Program-made: the position numbers and the translations under genes
Shown here: in pieces, positions 1 through 8,698 of the stretch
Position numbering within the stretch: the stretch's first letter is position 1
Layout: each line of letters opens with the position of its first letter
The notes under the pieces: generated by a model
The model's database searches: none
Seen by the model: the letters and a program-made list of their open reading frames with translations, nothing else
Told to the model about the DNA's origin: nothing
From: Thermoplasmatales archaeon
GTDB lineage: Archaea; Thermoplasmatota; Thermoplasmata; Thermoplasmatales; Thermoplasmataceae
Direction: 5' to 3'
Assembly (NCBI GenBank): GCA_026127925.1
Contig: JAJSLM010000007.1
Span: forward strand, 26,163 to 90,162
DNA: 64,000 nt

Positions 1-122
1 CTGACAGGGACGACAAGAATTTCATGAAACATACAATAGCAACTTATTCGCTCAATGGTCCTCAGATTTCTTATAAACCGGTTGTTAAGACGAAGTGGGA
101 GCCGACAGTCAGGTCCTACTGA
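1..122 (+). CDS. sdhA: succinate dehydrogenase flavoprotein subunit, C-terminal end (partial)
   Basis: An open frame enters from the left edge and stops with TGA at 120-122. Its last 39 residues include DRDDKNFMKHT and YKPVVKTKWEPTVRSY, which fits the C-terminus of SdhA/FrdA, where a conserved 'D..F.kHT' stretch is followed by a basic tail near the substrate site. It sits directly upstream of sdhB, as expected for the FAD-binding subunit that oxidises succinate to fumarate and passes electrons to SdhB. Only the tail is visible, so the flavin-binding region cannot be checked. Confidence 0.88.
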   Translation, partial: DRDDKNFMKHTIATYSLNGPQISYKPVVKTKWEPTVRSY

Positions 123-133
123 GGTGTTTGTAA

Positions 134-856
134 ATGGATGAATATACTGTTGAAATAAAAAGAACGGATGCAGATGGGAAATCAAGTATGCAGACTTTTA
201 AGGTGCCAAAGGACAAGGTTTCCACGGTCCTTGAAACGCTCTTGTATATCAAAGGCTATCTCGATCAAACCCTGACCTTTAGATACTCGTGCGGTATGGA
301 GATATGCGGTAGTTGTGGAATGGAAATAAATGGCAAACCGCATATGGCTTGCTCGTTTGTACTTGACAATTTTAAGGAGGACAAGATAGTTATAGAGCCT
401 CTGAAACACTTTAAGATCTTGCGCGACCTGGCTGTTGATATAGATCCATTTTTTGACAAGTACAAAGCCGTTAAGCCTTACATAATTAGAAACGACGATG
501 GCAATTATCAGAAAGAATTGCTGCAGACGCCGAAGCAATTCGATGAATACATGGACTATTCTATGTGTATCAAGTGTGGTCTCTGCATGGCAGCGTGCCC
601 AATTGAGGGTTCCGATGAGGATTATTTGGGTCCTGCACCTTTAACTGCAGCGTGGAGATTTATTGCCGATAACAGGGATCAAGGTAAGAAAATGAGACTT
701 GAAATCGTCAGCGGTACTGAGGGCGCTTCCAGGTGCCACTTTGCAGGAGAGTGCACAGAGGTTTGCCCGAAAGGGGTCAATCCTTCTTTTGCGATACAAA
801 AATTGCGCAGTTCGATGTTAGGTCTTGAATTTCAAAAGTTATTTGGGGGAAAATAA
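134..856 (+). CDS. sdhB: succinate dehydrogenase iron-sulfur subunit
   Basis: This 240-residue protein carries electrons from the flavoprotein to the membrane anchor. Its cysteines follow the SdhB plan: C53, C58, C61 and C73 for the [2Fe-2S] cluster in the N-terminal ferredoxin fold. CIKCGLCMAAC (145-155) together with C201, C207 and C211 supply the [4Fe-4S] and [3Fe-4S] clusters of the C-terminal domain. The start at 134 has a GAGGTG motif 7 nt upstream, overlapping the sdhA stop. It lies between sdhA and sdhC in one operon. Length and cysteine count (11 ligands) are normal for the family. Confidence 0.95.
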   Translation: MDEYTVEIKRTDADGKSSMQTFKVPKDKVSTVLETLLYIKGYLDQTLTFRYSCGMEICGSCGMEINGKPHMACSFVLDNFKEDKIVIEPLKHFKILRDLAVDIDPFFDKYKAVKPYIIRNDDGNYQKELLQTPKQFDEYMDYSMCIKCGLCMAACPIEGSDEDYLGPAPLTAAWRFIADNRDQGKKMRLEIVSGTEGASRCHFAGECTEVCPKGVNPSFAIQKLRSSMLGLEFQKLFGGK

Positions 857-857
857 A

Positions 858-1268
858 ATGGATGAAAGTGTTCGGAACCTGAATGAAGGCGTTATAGGTT
901 GGGTGAAATTTTATAGAAAGGGCTGGAATTATTTTGCGTTTGCAATGCACAGATTCAGTGGATTGGTGATAGTTTTCTACCTCTACCTGCATCTCTTTGT
1001 TCTTTCTCATCTTCTCAGCGGAGCAGTAACTTACAACAAGCTGGTGACAACTGTGACATATGGGCCATTTGATTCGTTCCTTGTTCTTGATGTCCTACTG
1101 GCGCTGGTAATTTTCTATCACGGCGCAAACGGAATACGGCTTGCTCTCAATGAGTTTGGCTTCGGGCTTCAGAAGAATAAGGTAATGTTCATAGTGTTTG
1201 AAGGAATAGCAATGGTGGTACTTGGTGTGTTCCTTTACTATGCTTACATGTTTATAGGGGCGAGCTAA
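858..1268 (+). CDS. sdhC: succinate dehydrogenase cytochrome b subunit
   Basis: A 136-residue membrane anchor with three predicted transmembrane helices. It has the SdhC hallmark MHRFSG (residues 30-35) at the start of helix I, further histidines at 45 and 51, and an HGANGIRLALNEFG stretch before helix III, as in heme b-binding SdhC proteins. An upstream in-frame ATG at 825 would overlap sdhB by 32 nt. I prefer the ATG at 858 because it follows the sdhB stop by one base, has a GGGGGA motif upstream, and gives the usual N-terminus. With SdhD it binds quinone and heme. Confidence 0.92.
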   Translation: MDESVRNLNEGVIGWVKFYRKGWNYFAFAMHRFSGLVIVFYLYLHLFVLSHLLSGAVTYNKLVTTVTYGPFDSFLVLDVLLALVIFYHGANGIRLALNEFGFGLQKNKVMFIVFEGIAMVVLGVFLYYAYMFIGAS

Positions 1269-1649
1269 ATGGAAACTGAAAACAAATATGGTGTAACCAA
1301 AAGACCAATGGGTTCAATATCAAGGATGTTTCAGGCTGGATCGGGGGTGTTCCTAATATTCTTCCTCGGCGTGCACCTTTTCGTGGCGCATATCGACTTT
1401 GGCCATCCTATTCAGTTCTTTACTCAGGTCATACAAAACCTTCGCAATCCATGGTGGCTTCTCTTCTTCATAGTCTTTGTGTGGATCATTACTTACCACG
1501 CCCTTAATGGCGTTGGCAACATATTCAAAGACACGAACATAGGAGAAAAGGGGCGTAGTTACCTAAATATTGCCCTTATTGTAGTCTACTTTGCCACATC
1601 AATCTATGGAACCATACTCTCCATAGTCGTGGCGGGCGTGCCACTCTGA
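1269..1649 (+). CDS. sdhD: succinate dehydrogenase membrane anchor subunit
   Basis: A 126-residue protein with three hydrophobic helices. Histidines occur in helix I (GVHLFVAH, about 34-41) and in YHALNGVGNIF before helix III, a pattern shared with SdhC and consistent with the second membrane anchor of complex II. The ATG directly abuts the sdhC stop codon, so the two are translationally coupled. The operon ends here: a T-rich stretch at about 1660-1672 follows and is a plausible archaeal terminator facing the convergent deaminase gene. Confidence 0.88.
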   Translation: METENKYGVTKRPMGSISRMFQAGSGVFLIFFLGVHLFVAHIDFGHPIQFFTQVIQNLRNPWWLLFFIVFVWIITYHALNGVGNIFKDTNIGEKGRSYLNIALIVVYFATSIYGTILSIVVAGVPL

Positions 1650-1693
1650 GCAAAATTAATTAATTTTTTTAGTATATTATTTATCTAAAAACT

Positions 1694-2206
1694 TTAGTCG
1701 CTTCCCGGGATGTTGGCGTAGAAATCGCCTAACATGGCTTTTACTTCGTTTTCCGGCAACTCGAAGCGACGTAATTTCAAATCACTTTCTAATAGCATCA
1801 ACTCAGCAAGTTCATCTGGATACCCCTGCGCATATATAACTTCCTGGATCTTTGCATTCATAAGCATCTTGGAGCAGACGACGCAAGGGTGGGTAGTGAT
1901 GTATATTGTTCCGCCAGCTATACTGACACCGTGCACTGCTGCCTGGATGATTGCATTCTGTTCAGCATGAAGTCCACGGCAGAGTTCATGTCTCTCACCG
2001 GAAGGGACATTCAGATCATCACGAATGCAGCCAACAACATCACAATGCACGGTGCCAGAAGGTGGACCATTATAACCAGTAGATAACACGTTTCTGTCCT
2101 TAACAATAACTGCACCAACCTTTCTTCTGGTGCAGTTTGATCGTGAAGCTGCAAGAAAAGCCATTCTCATAAAGTACTGATCCCATGTCGGTTTAATGTT
2201 TTCCAT
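1694..2206 (-). CDS. dCMP deaminase family protein (ComEB-like)
   Basis: A 170-residue zinc-dependent cytidine/deoxycytidylate deaminase. It shows the HAE motif (80-82) with the catalytic Glu and the PCxxC motif (107-111) that completes the zinc site. A TGYNGPP stretch is typical of dCMP deaminases. The expected reaction is dCMP to dUMP for dTMP synthesis. The family normally begins with a P-x-W-D-x-Y-F stretch, here five residues into the ATG start chosen at 2206, which has GAGGT 10 nt upstream. A GTG at 2260 in the same frame would add 18 residues and lies about 25 nt below a TATA-like AAATATAT, so a 54-nt leader or an extended N-terminus are both possible. Confidence 0.88.
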   Translation of the reverse strand: MENIKPTWDQYFMRMAFLAASRSNCTRRKVGAVIVKDRNVLSTGYNGPPSGTVHCDVVGCIRDDLNVPSGERHELCRGLHAEQNAIIQAAVHGVSIAGGTIYITTHPCVVCSKMLMNAKIQEVIYAQGYPDELAELMLLESDLKLRRFELPENEVKAMLGDFYANIPGSD

Positions 2207-2492
2207 ACAGTCTATAACCTCATCGCGGATAAAATGTTTTCCAGTGTGATGGAATTTCACCGGTGTGCAATTAAACCTGATATATTTTAGCTATATCCAA
2301 AAAAAAAAAAAAAAACAAATTACAAAAGTGAACCTCTTAGGGAAACAGCAATACTGAATTATTAATCGGAAAAAGAATAATAACGGGATCAATCGGCTGG
2401 CTAGGTTGTAGATCGGCCTATTGACACACTCGTCCATTCATTCAGGCCGAAGAAAAACGAAATCTTAATGCGATGTACGTGATACTACACTG

Positions 2493-3701
2493 ATGCCCAT
2501 TACAATTTCAACAACGTACATAATTATCACTTCCGCAATAATAACTCTCTATTTCCCCATTGCAGTGGCGCAGACAACTTTACTCATTGCACAGTTCCGG
2601 AAGAACTCTGATAGGGTTCACAGTAAACTTAGGAAATCAAATATTGAAATGCCACCACCAATTCTGGTTCAAAAAAATTATCACAACGGAAGGAAAGTGA
2701 TTGTTGTAATCACTACGAATGGTGCAAACGCGGATGTTGTGGACAAATTATTATCGATACTCAAATCATACATGCTCCCAATTCGGTTGTTTGTTATCAA
2801 GGAAGCATACGATAAGCATGCATATCCTGCAGAGGAAATCGTCGTTCCTGCAGACTATAACTGCACAAATAAATCAAGAGCGAAACTACGTGCATTACAT
2901 TATGGAAGTTTATGGTTCAAGGAACATGGCATTGGCAAAGAGACTTACATTTGCCATCTGGATGACGATTCCGTGGTTTCTCGAGAATATCTCGAGTACG
3001 TATATTCAATGCCGTACGATAGCGGGCAAGGTCATATTAGATTAAGAGAGCCCGGGAGGCATTTATTCTCTACATTGGGTGATATGTGGCGAATTTCGGA
3101 GTGTGCCTCGTTCTGTGCATACTTCAATAGCAAAGGAAAGCCCATGACAGCACATGGCGAGGGAATGGTAATAAGGGCTGACGTCGAGGAGAAAATTGGC
3201 TGGGATTATGGAACTTACGGTGCAGAAGACGTGATCATGGCACAATTGATCGTGAAGAATGGATACACATTCGGGTACATACCTGGACCAATATTCATTG
3301 CACCTCCACTGTCAACAAAGGATTTCTACAAGCAGAGAAGAAGATGGATCTGGGCCATGTTATGGGCTACTCCATTCATAGAAAAAATAAACAGGAAGTA
3401 TGTTTACTGGGCATTATACCGGTATGCAATCGGATGGAGCGGATTTGTCGGTTTCTTTCTTTCTTTACCTGCGTATTTTATCCATTTCCAATATTCCTAT
3501 GCAATTATTGCCTTCTCAATGTTCAATACAGTCAATTACTTCTTCTTCTATCAATATGGTATATTCAAGACAAACAAGAGGTGGAGTCTGTTGATGTTTA
3601 TATTGCAATACCCAGTATCGCTGTACGAAGGAGGCACAATGATATATTCTCTCCTCTTCCCGCCAAACAAAATGAAATACGATGTGATTAAGAAGATTTG
3701 A
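2493..3701 (+). CDS. membrane glycosyltransferase, GT2 family, Egghead-like
   Basis: A 402-residue protein with an N-terminal signal anchor (about 8-34), a cytoplasmic GT-A catalytic domain and two or three C-terminal membrane helices (about 310-390). Catalytic features are DDD at 157-159 (metal/nucleotide sugar), GAED at 243-246 (base) and QRRRW at 281-285, the Q-x-x-R-W motif of processive GT2 enzymes. The pattern resembles the Egghead/BRE-3 beta-mannosyltransferase group. The donor and acceptor cannot be read from sequence; a lipid or glycolipid acceptor at the cytoplasmic membrane face is likely. It stands alone with its own upstream region. Confidence 0.8.
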   Translation: MPITISTTYIIITSAIITLYFPIAVAQTTLLIAQFRKNSDRVHSKLRKSNIEMPPPILVQKNYHNGRKVIVVITTNGANADVVDKLLSILKSYMLPIRLFVIKEAYDKHAYPAEEIVVPADYNCTNKSRAKLRALHYGSLWFKEHGIGKETYICHLDDDSVVSREYLEYVYSMPYDSGQGHIRLREPGRHLFSTLGDMWRISECASFCAYFNSKGKPMTAHGEGMVIRADVEEKIGWDYGTYGAEDVIMAQLIVKNGYTFGYIPGPIFIAPPLSTKDFYKQRRRWIWAMLWATPFIEKINRKYVYWALYRYAIGWSGFVGFFLSLPAYFIHFQYSYAIIAFSMFNTVNYFFFYQYGIFKTNKRWSLLMFILQYPVSLYEGGTMIYSLLFPPNKMKYDVIKKI

Positions 3702-3764
3702 AACCTATTTCAGCAATTTTTACGTACGTAGAATTTTTATGTTCTGGAAAATCAATAATTTTTA

Positions 3765-4310
3765 ATGATGGTGCTATCACATGCATGTATGATATTGAAT
3801 TTTGAGGGTCGGGTACCACTGATCGATGAGACAGCATATATATTCCCCAATGCGACAATTATTGGTGCTGTAAAGATTGGCAAGAATGTTTGGGTTGGTC
3901 CAGGGGCTGTTCTTCGCGGAGATTACGGGGAGATTGAAGTAGGGGCTTACAGTGCGATAGAGGACAATTGCGTCGTTCATGCCAGACCAGGTGAAAAGAC
4001 GACAATAGGTGAGCATGCAACAATAGGACATCTTTCTGTCATACACACGGGGAGAGTTAATGACTGGGCGGTAGTTGGAATGAATGTCACAATCTCAGAT
4101 TTTTCACGCGTCGGTGTCTGGTCAGCCATTGGGGAAGGTGCAGTAGTTAAAAGTAATCAAGAAATACCCGATGAAGCCATTGCAGTGGGTGTCCCTGCTA
4201 AAGTAATCGGGAAAGTTTCGGAAGAATACAAAAGGCTGTGGACAGACTATAAACACAATTACAACACGTTTTGCCAACGCTATAAATCCAATCTTACCGC
4301 AATGGAGTAA
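3765..4310 (+). CDS. gamma-carbonic anhydrase-like hexapeptide-repeat protein
   Basis: A 181-residue left-handed beta-helix protein. Hexapeptide repeats run from about 20 to 150, followed by a C-terminal helix. The three zinc/iron ligands of gamma-class carbonic anhydrases are present as H72, H89 and H94 (in VVH and GHLSVIH). The acidic loop of methanogen Cam is absent, so it is closer to the CamH/PaaY/YrdA group, and activity is uncertain. A TATA-like TTTTTATG about 25-30 nt upstream of the ATG at 3765 supports a leaderless start there; ATGs at 3768 and 3789 are alternatives. Confidence 0.85.
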   Translation: MMVLSHACMILNFEGRVPLIDETAYIFPNATIIGAVKIGKNVWVGPGAVLRGDYGEIEVGAYSAIEDNCVVHARPGEKTTIGEHATIGHLSVIHTGRVNDWAVVGMNVTISDFSRVGVWSAIGEGAVVKSNQEIPDEAIAVGVPAKVIGKVSEEYKRLWTDYKHNYNTFCQRYKSNLTAME

Positions 4311-4386
4311 GCATATTTCCACGATAATTCCAATCTTTTTTTTGTTGTGTCTGGTGTATATTTAACCTTCGGGTTAGAGTGTAAAA

Positions 4387-5187
4387 ATGTATCTAAAATT
4401 GATGAAATACCCCGGTTCAAAAACGGTGCTGTTGCCAGAAATAAAGCGTTTATTTCATCTCTCTGGTTCTAACATGCTAGTCGATGTTTTTGGCGGTTCA
4501 GGTCTGGTATCCCTGAACCTTGGGGCGCAAAGGACAGTGTATAATGACATAGACGCAAAACTTGTTAATATCTTCACTGCAATTCAAAACGATCCAGAAT
4601 TAATCAAGGCCATGCTTTACGAAGTATTAAAATTTGTTAGCACCGAAGATAGAAATAAGATGTCATTTCGTGGGTGGTTATTAGCGAACAGCATGTATCA
4701 TGGTCGTAAACTTGAGCTTATAGAGAGCCTTTATCTATATACGACAGGATTCGGAGGCATGGGCAGCACTTATGCAACGAAGAACGAAAAATCAAAGGGG
4801 GCATTCATCAAGAAGACATTAGCGAACTTTGGAAAAATTCAGGCATCAGTGCATTCATGGAGTATAGAAAATCTAGATTTCAGGAAGTTGTTCGAGAAAT
4901 ATCATTCTTCAGAGGCATTCTTTTACCTCGATCCTCCTTATTCCGAGAAAGCCTGGTATAACTATAACTTAGCAAGAAATGATTATCTTGATCTTAAGTC
5001 TATACTGTTTAAATTGGGTCAGCCTTATCTTATGAACATCGACCTTATGGACAAAGAACTCCTGGATATTTTTGAGAAACCCAAGTTCGTAAGAAGATAC
5101 GCAAATGAAAACGGAAAGCCAGGGCGCGTAAACGATCGTATGAAGGCGTTTTACACGAATATTCCTGGAACGGGCGGAAATTTATAG
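4387..5187 (+). CDS. D12-class N6-adenine DNA methyltransferase (Dam-like), orphan
   Basis: A 266-residue DNA methyltransferase with the D12/alpha-group order: YPGSK (8-12), the SAM-binding DVFGGSG (33-39), NDID at 53-56, and catalytic DPPY (182-185). It should transfer a methyl group from S-adenosylmethionine to adenine N6. No restriction endonuclease or specificity subunit lies beside it, so it is an orphan methylase, possibly with a house-keeping or epigenetic role or left over from a lost restriction system. TATATTTAA about 25 nt upstream of the ATG indicates a leaderless transcript. Target sequence cannot be predicted here. Confidence 0.9.
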   Translation: MYLKLMKYPGSKTVLLPEIKRLFHLSGSNMLVDVFGGSGLVSLNLGAQRTVYNDIDAKLVNIFTAIQNDPELIKAMLYEVLKFVSTEDRNKMSFRGWLLANSMYHGRKLELIESLYLYTTGFGGMGSTYATKNEKSKGAFIKKTLANFGKIQASVHSWSIENLDFRKLFEKYHSSEAFFYLDPPYSEKAWYNYNLARNDYLDLKSILFKLGQPYLMNIDLMDKELLDIFEKPKFVRRYANENGKPGRVNDRMKAFYTNIPGTGGNL

Positions 5188-5509
5188 AAGATTTAAATTT
5201 CATTTCCTGGTGCCAATTCATCACTTTCTCGCCACAGCTAGTAAATCTAACTCCAAAATTGCCCTGTCAGCTCCAAGAAAACAAAGATTGGAAAACAACT
5301 GAAACATTTTGCTTTACTCGGGAACCTATGCAGAGGCGCGTGTCTGCAAAGCTATGCAAAACTTCAGGTGTAGTGCAACTTCATGATCAGTAAAACTTGT
5401 ACCGACCAGGTTAGGCCTCCCTTTGAGCCTATCCCAGACTCCGAAGAATATTGGCTTGTTGGATCCCGAGTCCGCATAAGATAAATATCCATATCAAGCA
5501 TCTCCATCT
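5188..5509. other. intergenic region with a possible decayed reading frame on the minus strand
   Basis: There is no intact gene in this 322-nt gap. On the minus strand an open stretch from about 5491 down to about 5330 encodes protein-like sequence with no start codon (contains IFFGVWDRLKGRPN and FTDHEVALHLKFCIALQ). A different frame further on continues with ADRAILELDLLAVARK before a stop near 5212. This could be a frameshifted gene remnant or chance. The right end holds the purC promoter (GATAAATATCC, about 5480-5490), 25 nt upstream of its ATG. Confidence 0.35.
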
Positions 5510-6400
5510 ATGCAACTAGTCAGAAAAGGGAAGGTAAAAGATGTCTACGACGAAGGTAAGACTTTGCTGTTCAAATTTTCCAATAGGATATCTGTCTTTG
5601 ACAAGATAATTCCGAACGAGGTCCCGGAAAAGGGGGCGTCACTGTGCAGGACATCTACGTTTTGGTTCAAAATGGTGAAGGATCGTTTGGGTTTTCCAAC
5701 ACATTTCATTGATATGCCGGAAAGAAACCAAATGAGGGTTAAGAAGTATCAGGTCCTTTCAAGAAAACCAATTCCGGAGGATAGCAATTACCTAATTCCT
5801 CTGGAATTTGTCACCAGGTATTACGTGGCTGGGTCTTTGTTTGATAGATTGAAAAGCGGTGAGATAAAGTTTCAGGATCTTGGATTTTCGAAGTTCCCGT
5901 CATACGGTGATAAGCTGCCTCATCCATTCTTCGAAAGCACCACTAAATTTGAAAAATTCGATCGCCCTGTATCCGCATCTGAGGCCTGTGATATAAGCGG
6001 TCTTACACCATCGGACCTTGAAAAGATAAGAAACGAAATTTACAGAATAGATGAGGAAATCAACTCAACCGTATATTCAAGAGGGCTTATCCATGTAGAC
6101 GGAAAGAAGGAATTTGCCCTTGACGAAGAGAGAAATCCGGTGCTTGTCGATACATTCGGCACTGCTGATGAAGATCGTTTCTGGGACAGGGAGAAATACG
6201 AGGCCGGAACTCAGGAAGAGTTCAGCAAAGAAATGGTCAGGCAATACTACCGCTCGATTGGTTATCACAAAGCGCTTTATGATGCCAGAAAGAATGGTAC
6301 AAAGGAGCCAGATATACCACCACTGCCTGAAGATATGGTTCGTTCTGTAACTACCCTTTACACTGGCTTGTACGAAAAAATTACGGGGATGAAATGGTGA
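5510..6400 (+). CDS. purC: phosphoribosylaminoimidazole-succinocarboxamide synthase (SAICAR synthetase)
   Basis: A 296-residue ATP-dependent ligase that joins CAIR and aspartate in purine synthesis. Family features are the N-terminal RKGKVKDVY, which binds ATP phosphates, KIIPNEVPEKG, the RYYVAGSL stretch, and IHVDGKKEFALDEE with VDTFGTADEDRFW, corresponding to the conserved substrate/Mg loop. Length is close to the long form of the family. The TATA-like box 25 nt upstream of ATG fits a leaderless start. No other pur gene is adjacent. Confidence 0.93.
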   Translation: MQLVRKGKVKDVYDEGKTLLFKFSNRISVFDKIIPNEVPEKGASLCRTSTFWFKMVKDRLGFPTHFIDMPERNQMRVKKYQVLSRKPIPEDSNYLIPLEFVTRYYVAGSLFDRLKSGEIKFQDLGFSKFPSYGDKLPHPFFESTTKFEKFDRPVSASEACDISGLTPSDLEKIRNEIYRIDEEINSTVYSRGLIHVDGKKEFALDEERNPVLVDTFGTADEDRFWDREKYEAGTQEEFSKEMVRQYYRSIGYHKALYDARKNGTKEPDIPPLPEDMVRSVTTLYTGLYEKITGMKW

Positions 6401-6415
6401 ATATATTCTTCATTT

Positions 6416-6805
6416 TCAGTCTACGTTGCTCTGGGTTTCTATAAAGTGCCATAAAGCGTGTTCTAAGTGGTACGTCCATAGCGCTTCAGGTATTTCATTA
6501 AACGCTAGTTGTGGTTTCTGGAAAAACGATTCAGTGTTTGAGTCGTCTGGGCTTTCAATCCAGGGTGATACCCCAAGCCTTATAGTTAGTGACAAACCAT
6601 TCTCACTTATTACAATCGTGTATGCCTTATCTCTTCCCAGTATCGTTCTGTATATACCACCCTTTGTAGCCTGCACAATGTTTCCATGAACAGATTTGTA
6701 TTCGTGAGTCCTAAAACCTTCTTCCGCGAAAAAACTAACTATTTCGCGTGATAGTTCGTCATCACTCTGCTTCTTCGTGAAGTAATCTCTCTGTGTATAT
6801 CTCAT
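6416..6805 (-). CDS. hypothetical protein
   Basis: A 129-residue soluble protein I do not recognise. It has no signal peptide, membrane helix or clear metal motif. The N-terminus is charged (RDYFTKKQSDDELSREI), the middle alternates beta-like stretches (IVQATKGGIYRTILG, YTIVISENGLSLTIRLG), and the C-terminus ends in a helix rich in Trp and His (LWTYHLEHALWHFIETQ). It is convergent with purC (15 nt between stops) and divergent from the exonuclease gene. Codon use looks normal, so a real gene is likely. Confidence 0.6.
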   Translation of the reverse strand: MRYTQRDYFTKKQSDDELSREIVSFFAEEGFRTHEYKSVHGNIVQATKGGIYRTILGRDKAYTIVISENGLSLTIRLGVSPWIESPDDSNTESFFQKPQLAFNEIPEALWTYHLEHALWHFIETQSNVD

Positions 6806-6988
6806 AAACTACCTCATGTGCAATTTGTTATTATTTTTTCCCAATTGCATCTTGACCAGTCGAAATCGTGCTCGTTACTTATACTTTCTCACAGAGCGTG
6901 GGCAGCAAAATTTTAAACATTGTTAATTAGACAAATAATCTTATTTAATCGGAATGCATGGTAAACCACGAAGCCATGGTATTTTGAA

Positions 6989-7636
6989 TTGGTCAGACGC
7001 TGCATAGAACTGTATGGTTATGAACACGTGATCTCCCTAGATCTGGAAACATTAATTCATAAGCAGCGAGACTTTTTGACAAACGAGCCTATAATAGCTG
7101 TTTCCATCAGTTACTTCAAAGATTCTATAAATACTGAGCTATTTGTTGCTAAGAACGACAGTAAAGAGGAGGAAGAAAACATTCTTATAAAGTCAGGGAA
7201 CTTTGTTTCTTCACTTGAACCTGCTATTATCATAGGTTATAATCACACAGGTTATGACGTACCACTTCTACAGATGAAATTGAAATCGCACTCCGTTTTC
7301 TCACAGCTTTACAAATTCAAATATTATCTGGCTACATCATATGTATTAGACATGATGTATGTTGTGGCGGATTATCTCTACTCCTACGATGGTGACTATA
7401 GACTAAGGAAACTCTCAGAAGTAGTTTCGCACGAGGCATTTTCTAGCCTGGATCTGGATAGAAAAAAGAATCTTGTCATAAAGGAAGGAAAAGGGGTAGG
7501 AGAGGTGATCGAGGATCTCTGGAAATCCGGTTCTAATGATTTCATCGATTACATAAGAGGTGATACGCGTGATATCTTGAAGATATTTTTCAGGTTATTT
7601 TCACAAGAGAAATCCTCACAGCATAGTACCCCTTAA
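6989..7636 (+). CDS. stand-alone PolB-type 3'-5' exonuclease domain protein (RNase H fold)
   Basis: A 215-residue protein with the three exonuclease motifs of family B DNA polymerases: Exo I SLDLET (about 16-21, D-x-E), Exo II GYNHTGYD (about 84-91) and Exo III YIRGDTRD near the C-terminus. The polymerase domain is absent. It probably degrades single-stranded or mismatched DNA 3' ends, though RNA is possible. The only start in frame upstream of Exo I is a TTG at 6989; ATGs at 6954, 6958 and 6976 are in other frames and hit early stops. A TTATTTAAT box lies about 45 nt upstream. The N-terminus may therefore be mis-set or the gene slightly truncated. Confidence 0.68.
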   Translation: MVRRCIELYGYEHVISLDLETLIHKQRDFLTNEPIIAVSISYFKDSINTELFVAKNDSKEEEENILIKSGNFVSSLEPAIIIGYNHTGYDVPLLQMKLKSHSVFSQLYKFKYYLATSYVLDMMYVVADYLYSYDGDYRLRKLSEVVSHEAFSSLDLDRKKNLVIKEGKGVGEVIEDLWKSGSNDFIDYIRGDTRDILKIFFRLFSQEKSSQHSTP

Positions 7637-7714
7637 GAACCGGAAGTGACGATTGTGCCCAAATAGTAAGCTGAGCTAGATAATGTTTAATTAATAGATT
7701 ATCATTATAACTTA

Positions 7715-8698
7715 ATGTCTCCATTTAAAGATTCGTATGGTCGTCCAGTTACCAGCATGAGAATACAGGTAAACACGACCTGCAATTTTAAGTGCTTTTT
7801 CTGCCACATGGAAGGAACTGGAGTACATTCTGAAACACTTTCTGCTGAAGAGATAGAGCGTGTTGTAGAGGTTGCAGCGAGACATGGTGTCAATAAGATA
7901 AAATTTACTGGCGGTGAACCTACTTTAAGACACGATATTCTGGACATAATCAAACTAACAAGGAAGCACATATCAGGAAATATTTCCATGACAACAAACG
8001 GTATCATGTTGCCGTCACTTGCTCAGAAACTTAAGGAGGCTGGGCTTGATCGGGTAAACATATCTATGCACTCCATAGATCGTGATGGTTTTCAATTCAT
8101 AACCGGCGTTGATGCTCTCGATAAAGTTGTGAATGGTATTCGAGCGGCCAAATCTGCCGGTTTTGAGCCTATAAAGATAAATTTCGTGGTTCTGAAGGAT
8201 GTGAACATAGATCAGATCCCTCGGATGATCGAACTGTCATCTAACGAAGGAGTTATATTGCAACTGATCGAGTTTGAAACAATACGAGAAAATGAAAATT
8301 CCGAAGAATATTTGAGATATCACGTGCCGCTTGACGGTATCGAAGCATCTCTCAAGGCAAATGCAGAGAGGGTAGACTATAATAGCCTTCATCTTCGGCC
8401 CAGGTACACTATTAACATTAATGGGAGGAAAGCTGTAGTTGAACTCGTAAAGCCCATGCATAATTACGAATTCTGCAAGCATTGCACCAGGATAAGGCTC
8501 ACGTCTACAGGTGCACTGAAGCCATGCCTTATGAGGGACGATAACTATACGGATATTATCTCCGGAATCCGAAACAACTCAGGTAACGATCTGCTGGACG
8601 GTATATTCAGGGAAGCCGTGATGAAAAGGGAGCCATACTGGAAGGAAGAGTATGAACTCAAAAATAGTGATAAAGTACTTTGGATCAATCAGGGATAA
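7715..8698 (+). CDS. moaA: GTP 3',8-cyclase, molybdenum cofactor biosynthesis protein A
   Basis: A 327-residue radical SAM enzyme that starts molybdopterin synthesis from GTP. It has the radical SAM cluster motif CxxxCxxC at 23-30 (CNFKCFFC), GGEPTLR for SAM binding, and the C-terminal second [4Fe-4S] motif with CKHCTRIRLTSTGALKPC. It lacks the usual C-terminal GG dipeptide, ending WINQG. TTTAATTAATAG about 20-27 nt upstream of the ATG suggests a leaderless transcript. The gene overlaps moaD and belongs to a block that supplies the formate dehydrogenase with its cofactor. Confidence 0.95.
   Translation: MSPFKDSYGRPVTSMRIQVNTTCNFKCFFCHMEGTGVHSETLSAEEIERVVEVAARHGVNKIKFTGGEPTLRHDILDIIKLTRKHISGNISMTTNGIMLPSLAQKLKEAGLDRVNISMHSIDRDGFQFITGVDALDKVVNGIRAAKSAGFEPIKINFVVLKDVNIDQIPRMIELSSNEGVILQLIEFETIRENENSEEYLRYHVPLDGIEASLKANAERVDYNSLHLRPRYTININGRKAVVELVKPMHNYEFCKHCTRIRLTSTGALKPCLMRDDNYTDIISGIRNNSGNDLLDGIFREAVMKREPYWKEEYELKNSDKVLWINQG

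Noticed and set aside
5400..5500. tRNA-like stretch near GGATCCCGAGTCCGC
   Set aside because: No T-arm GGTTCGAATCC motif or acceptor pairing could be found.
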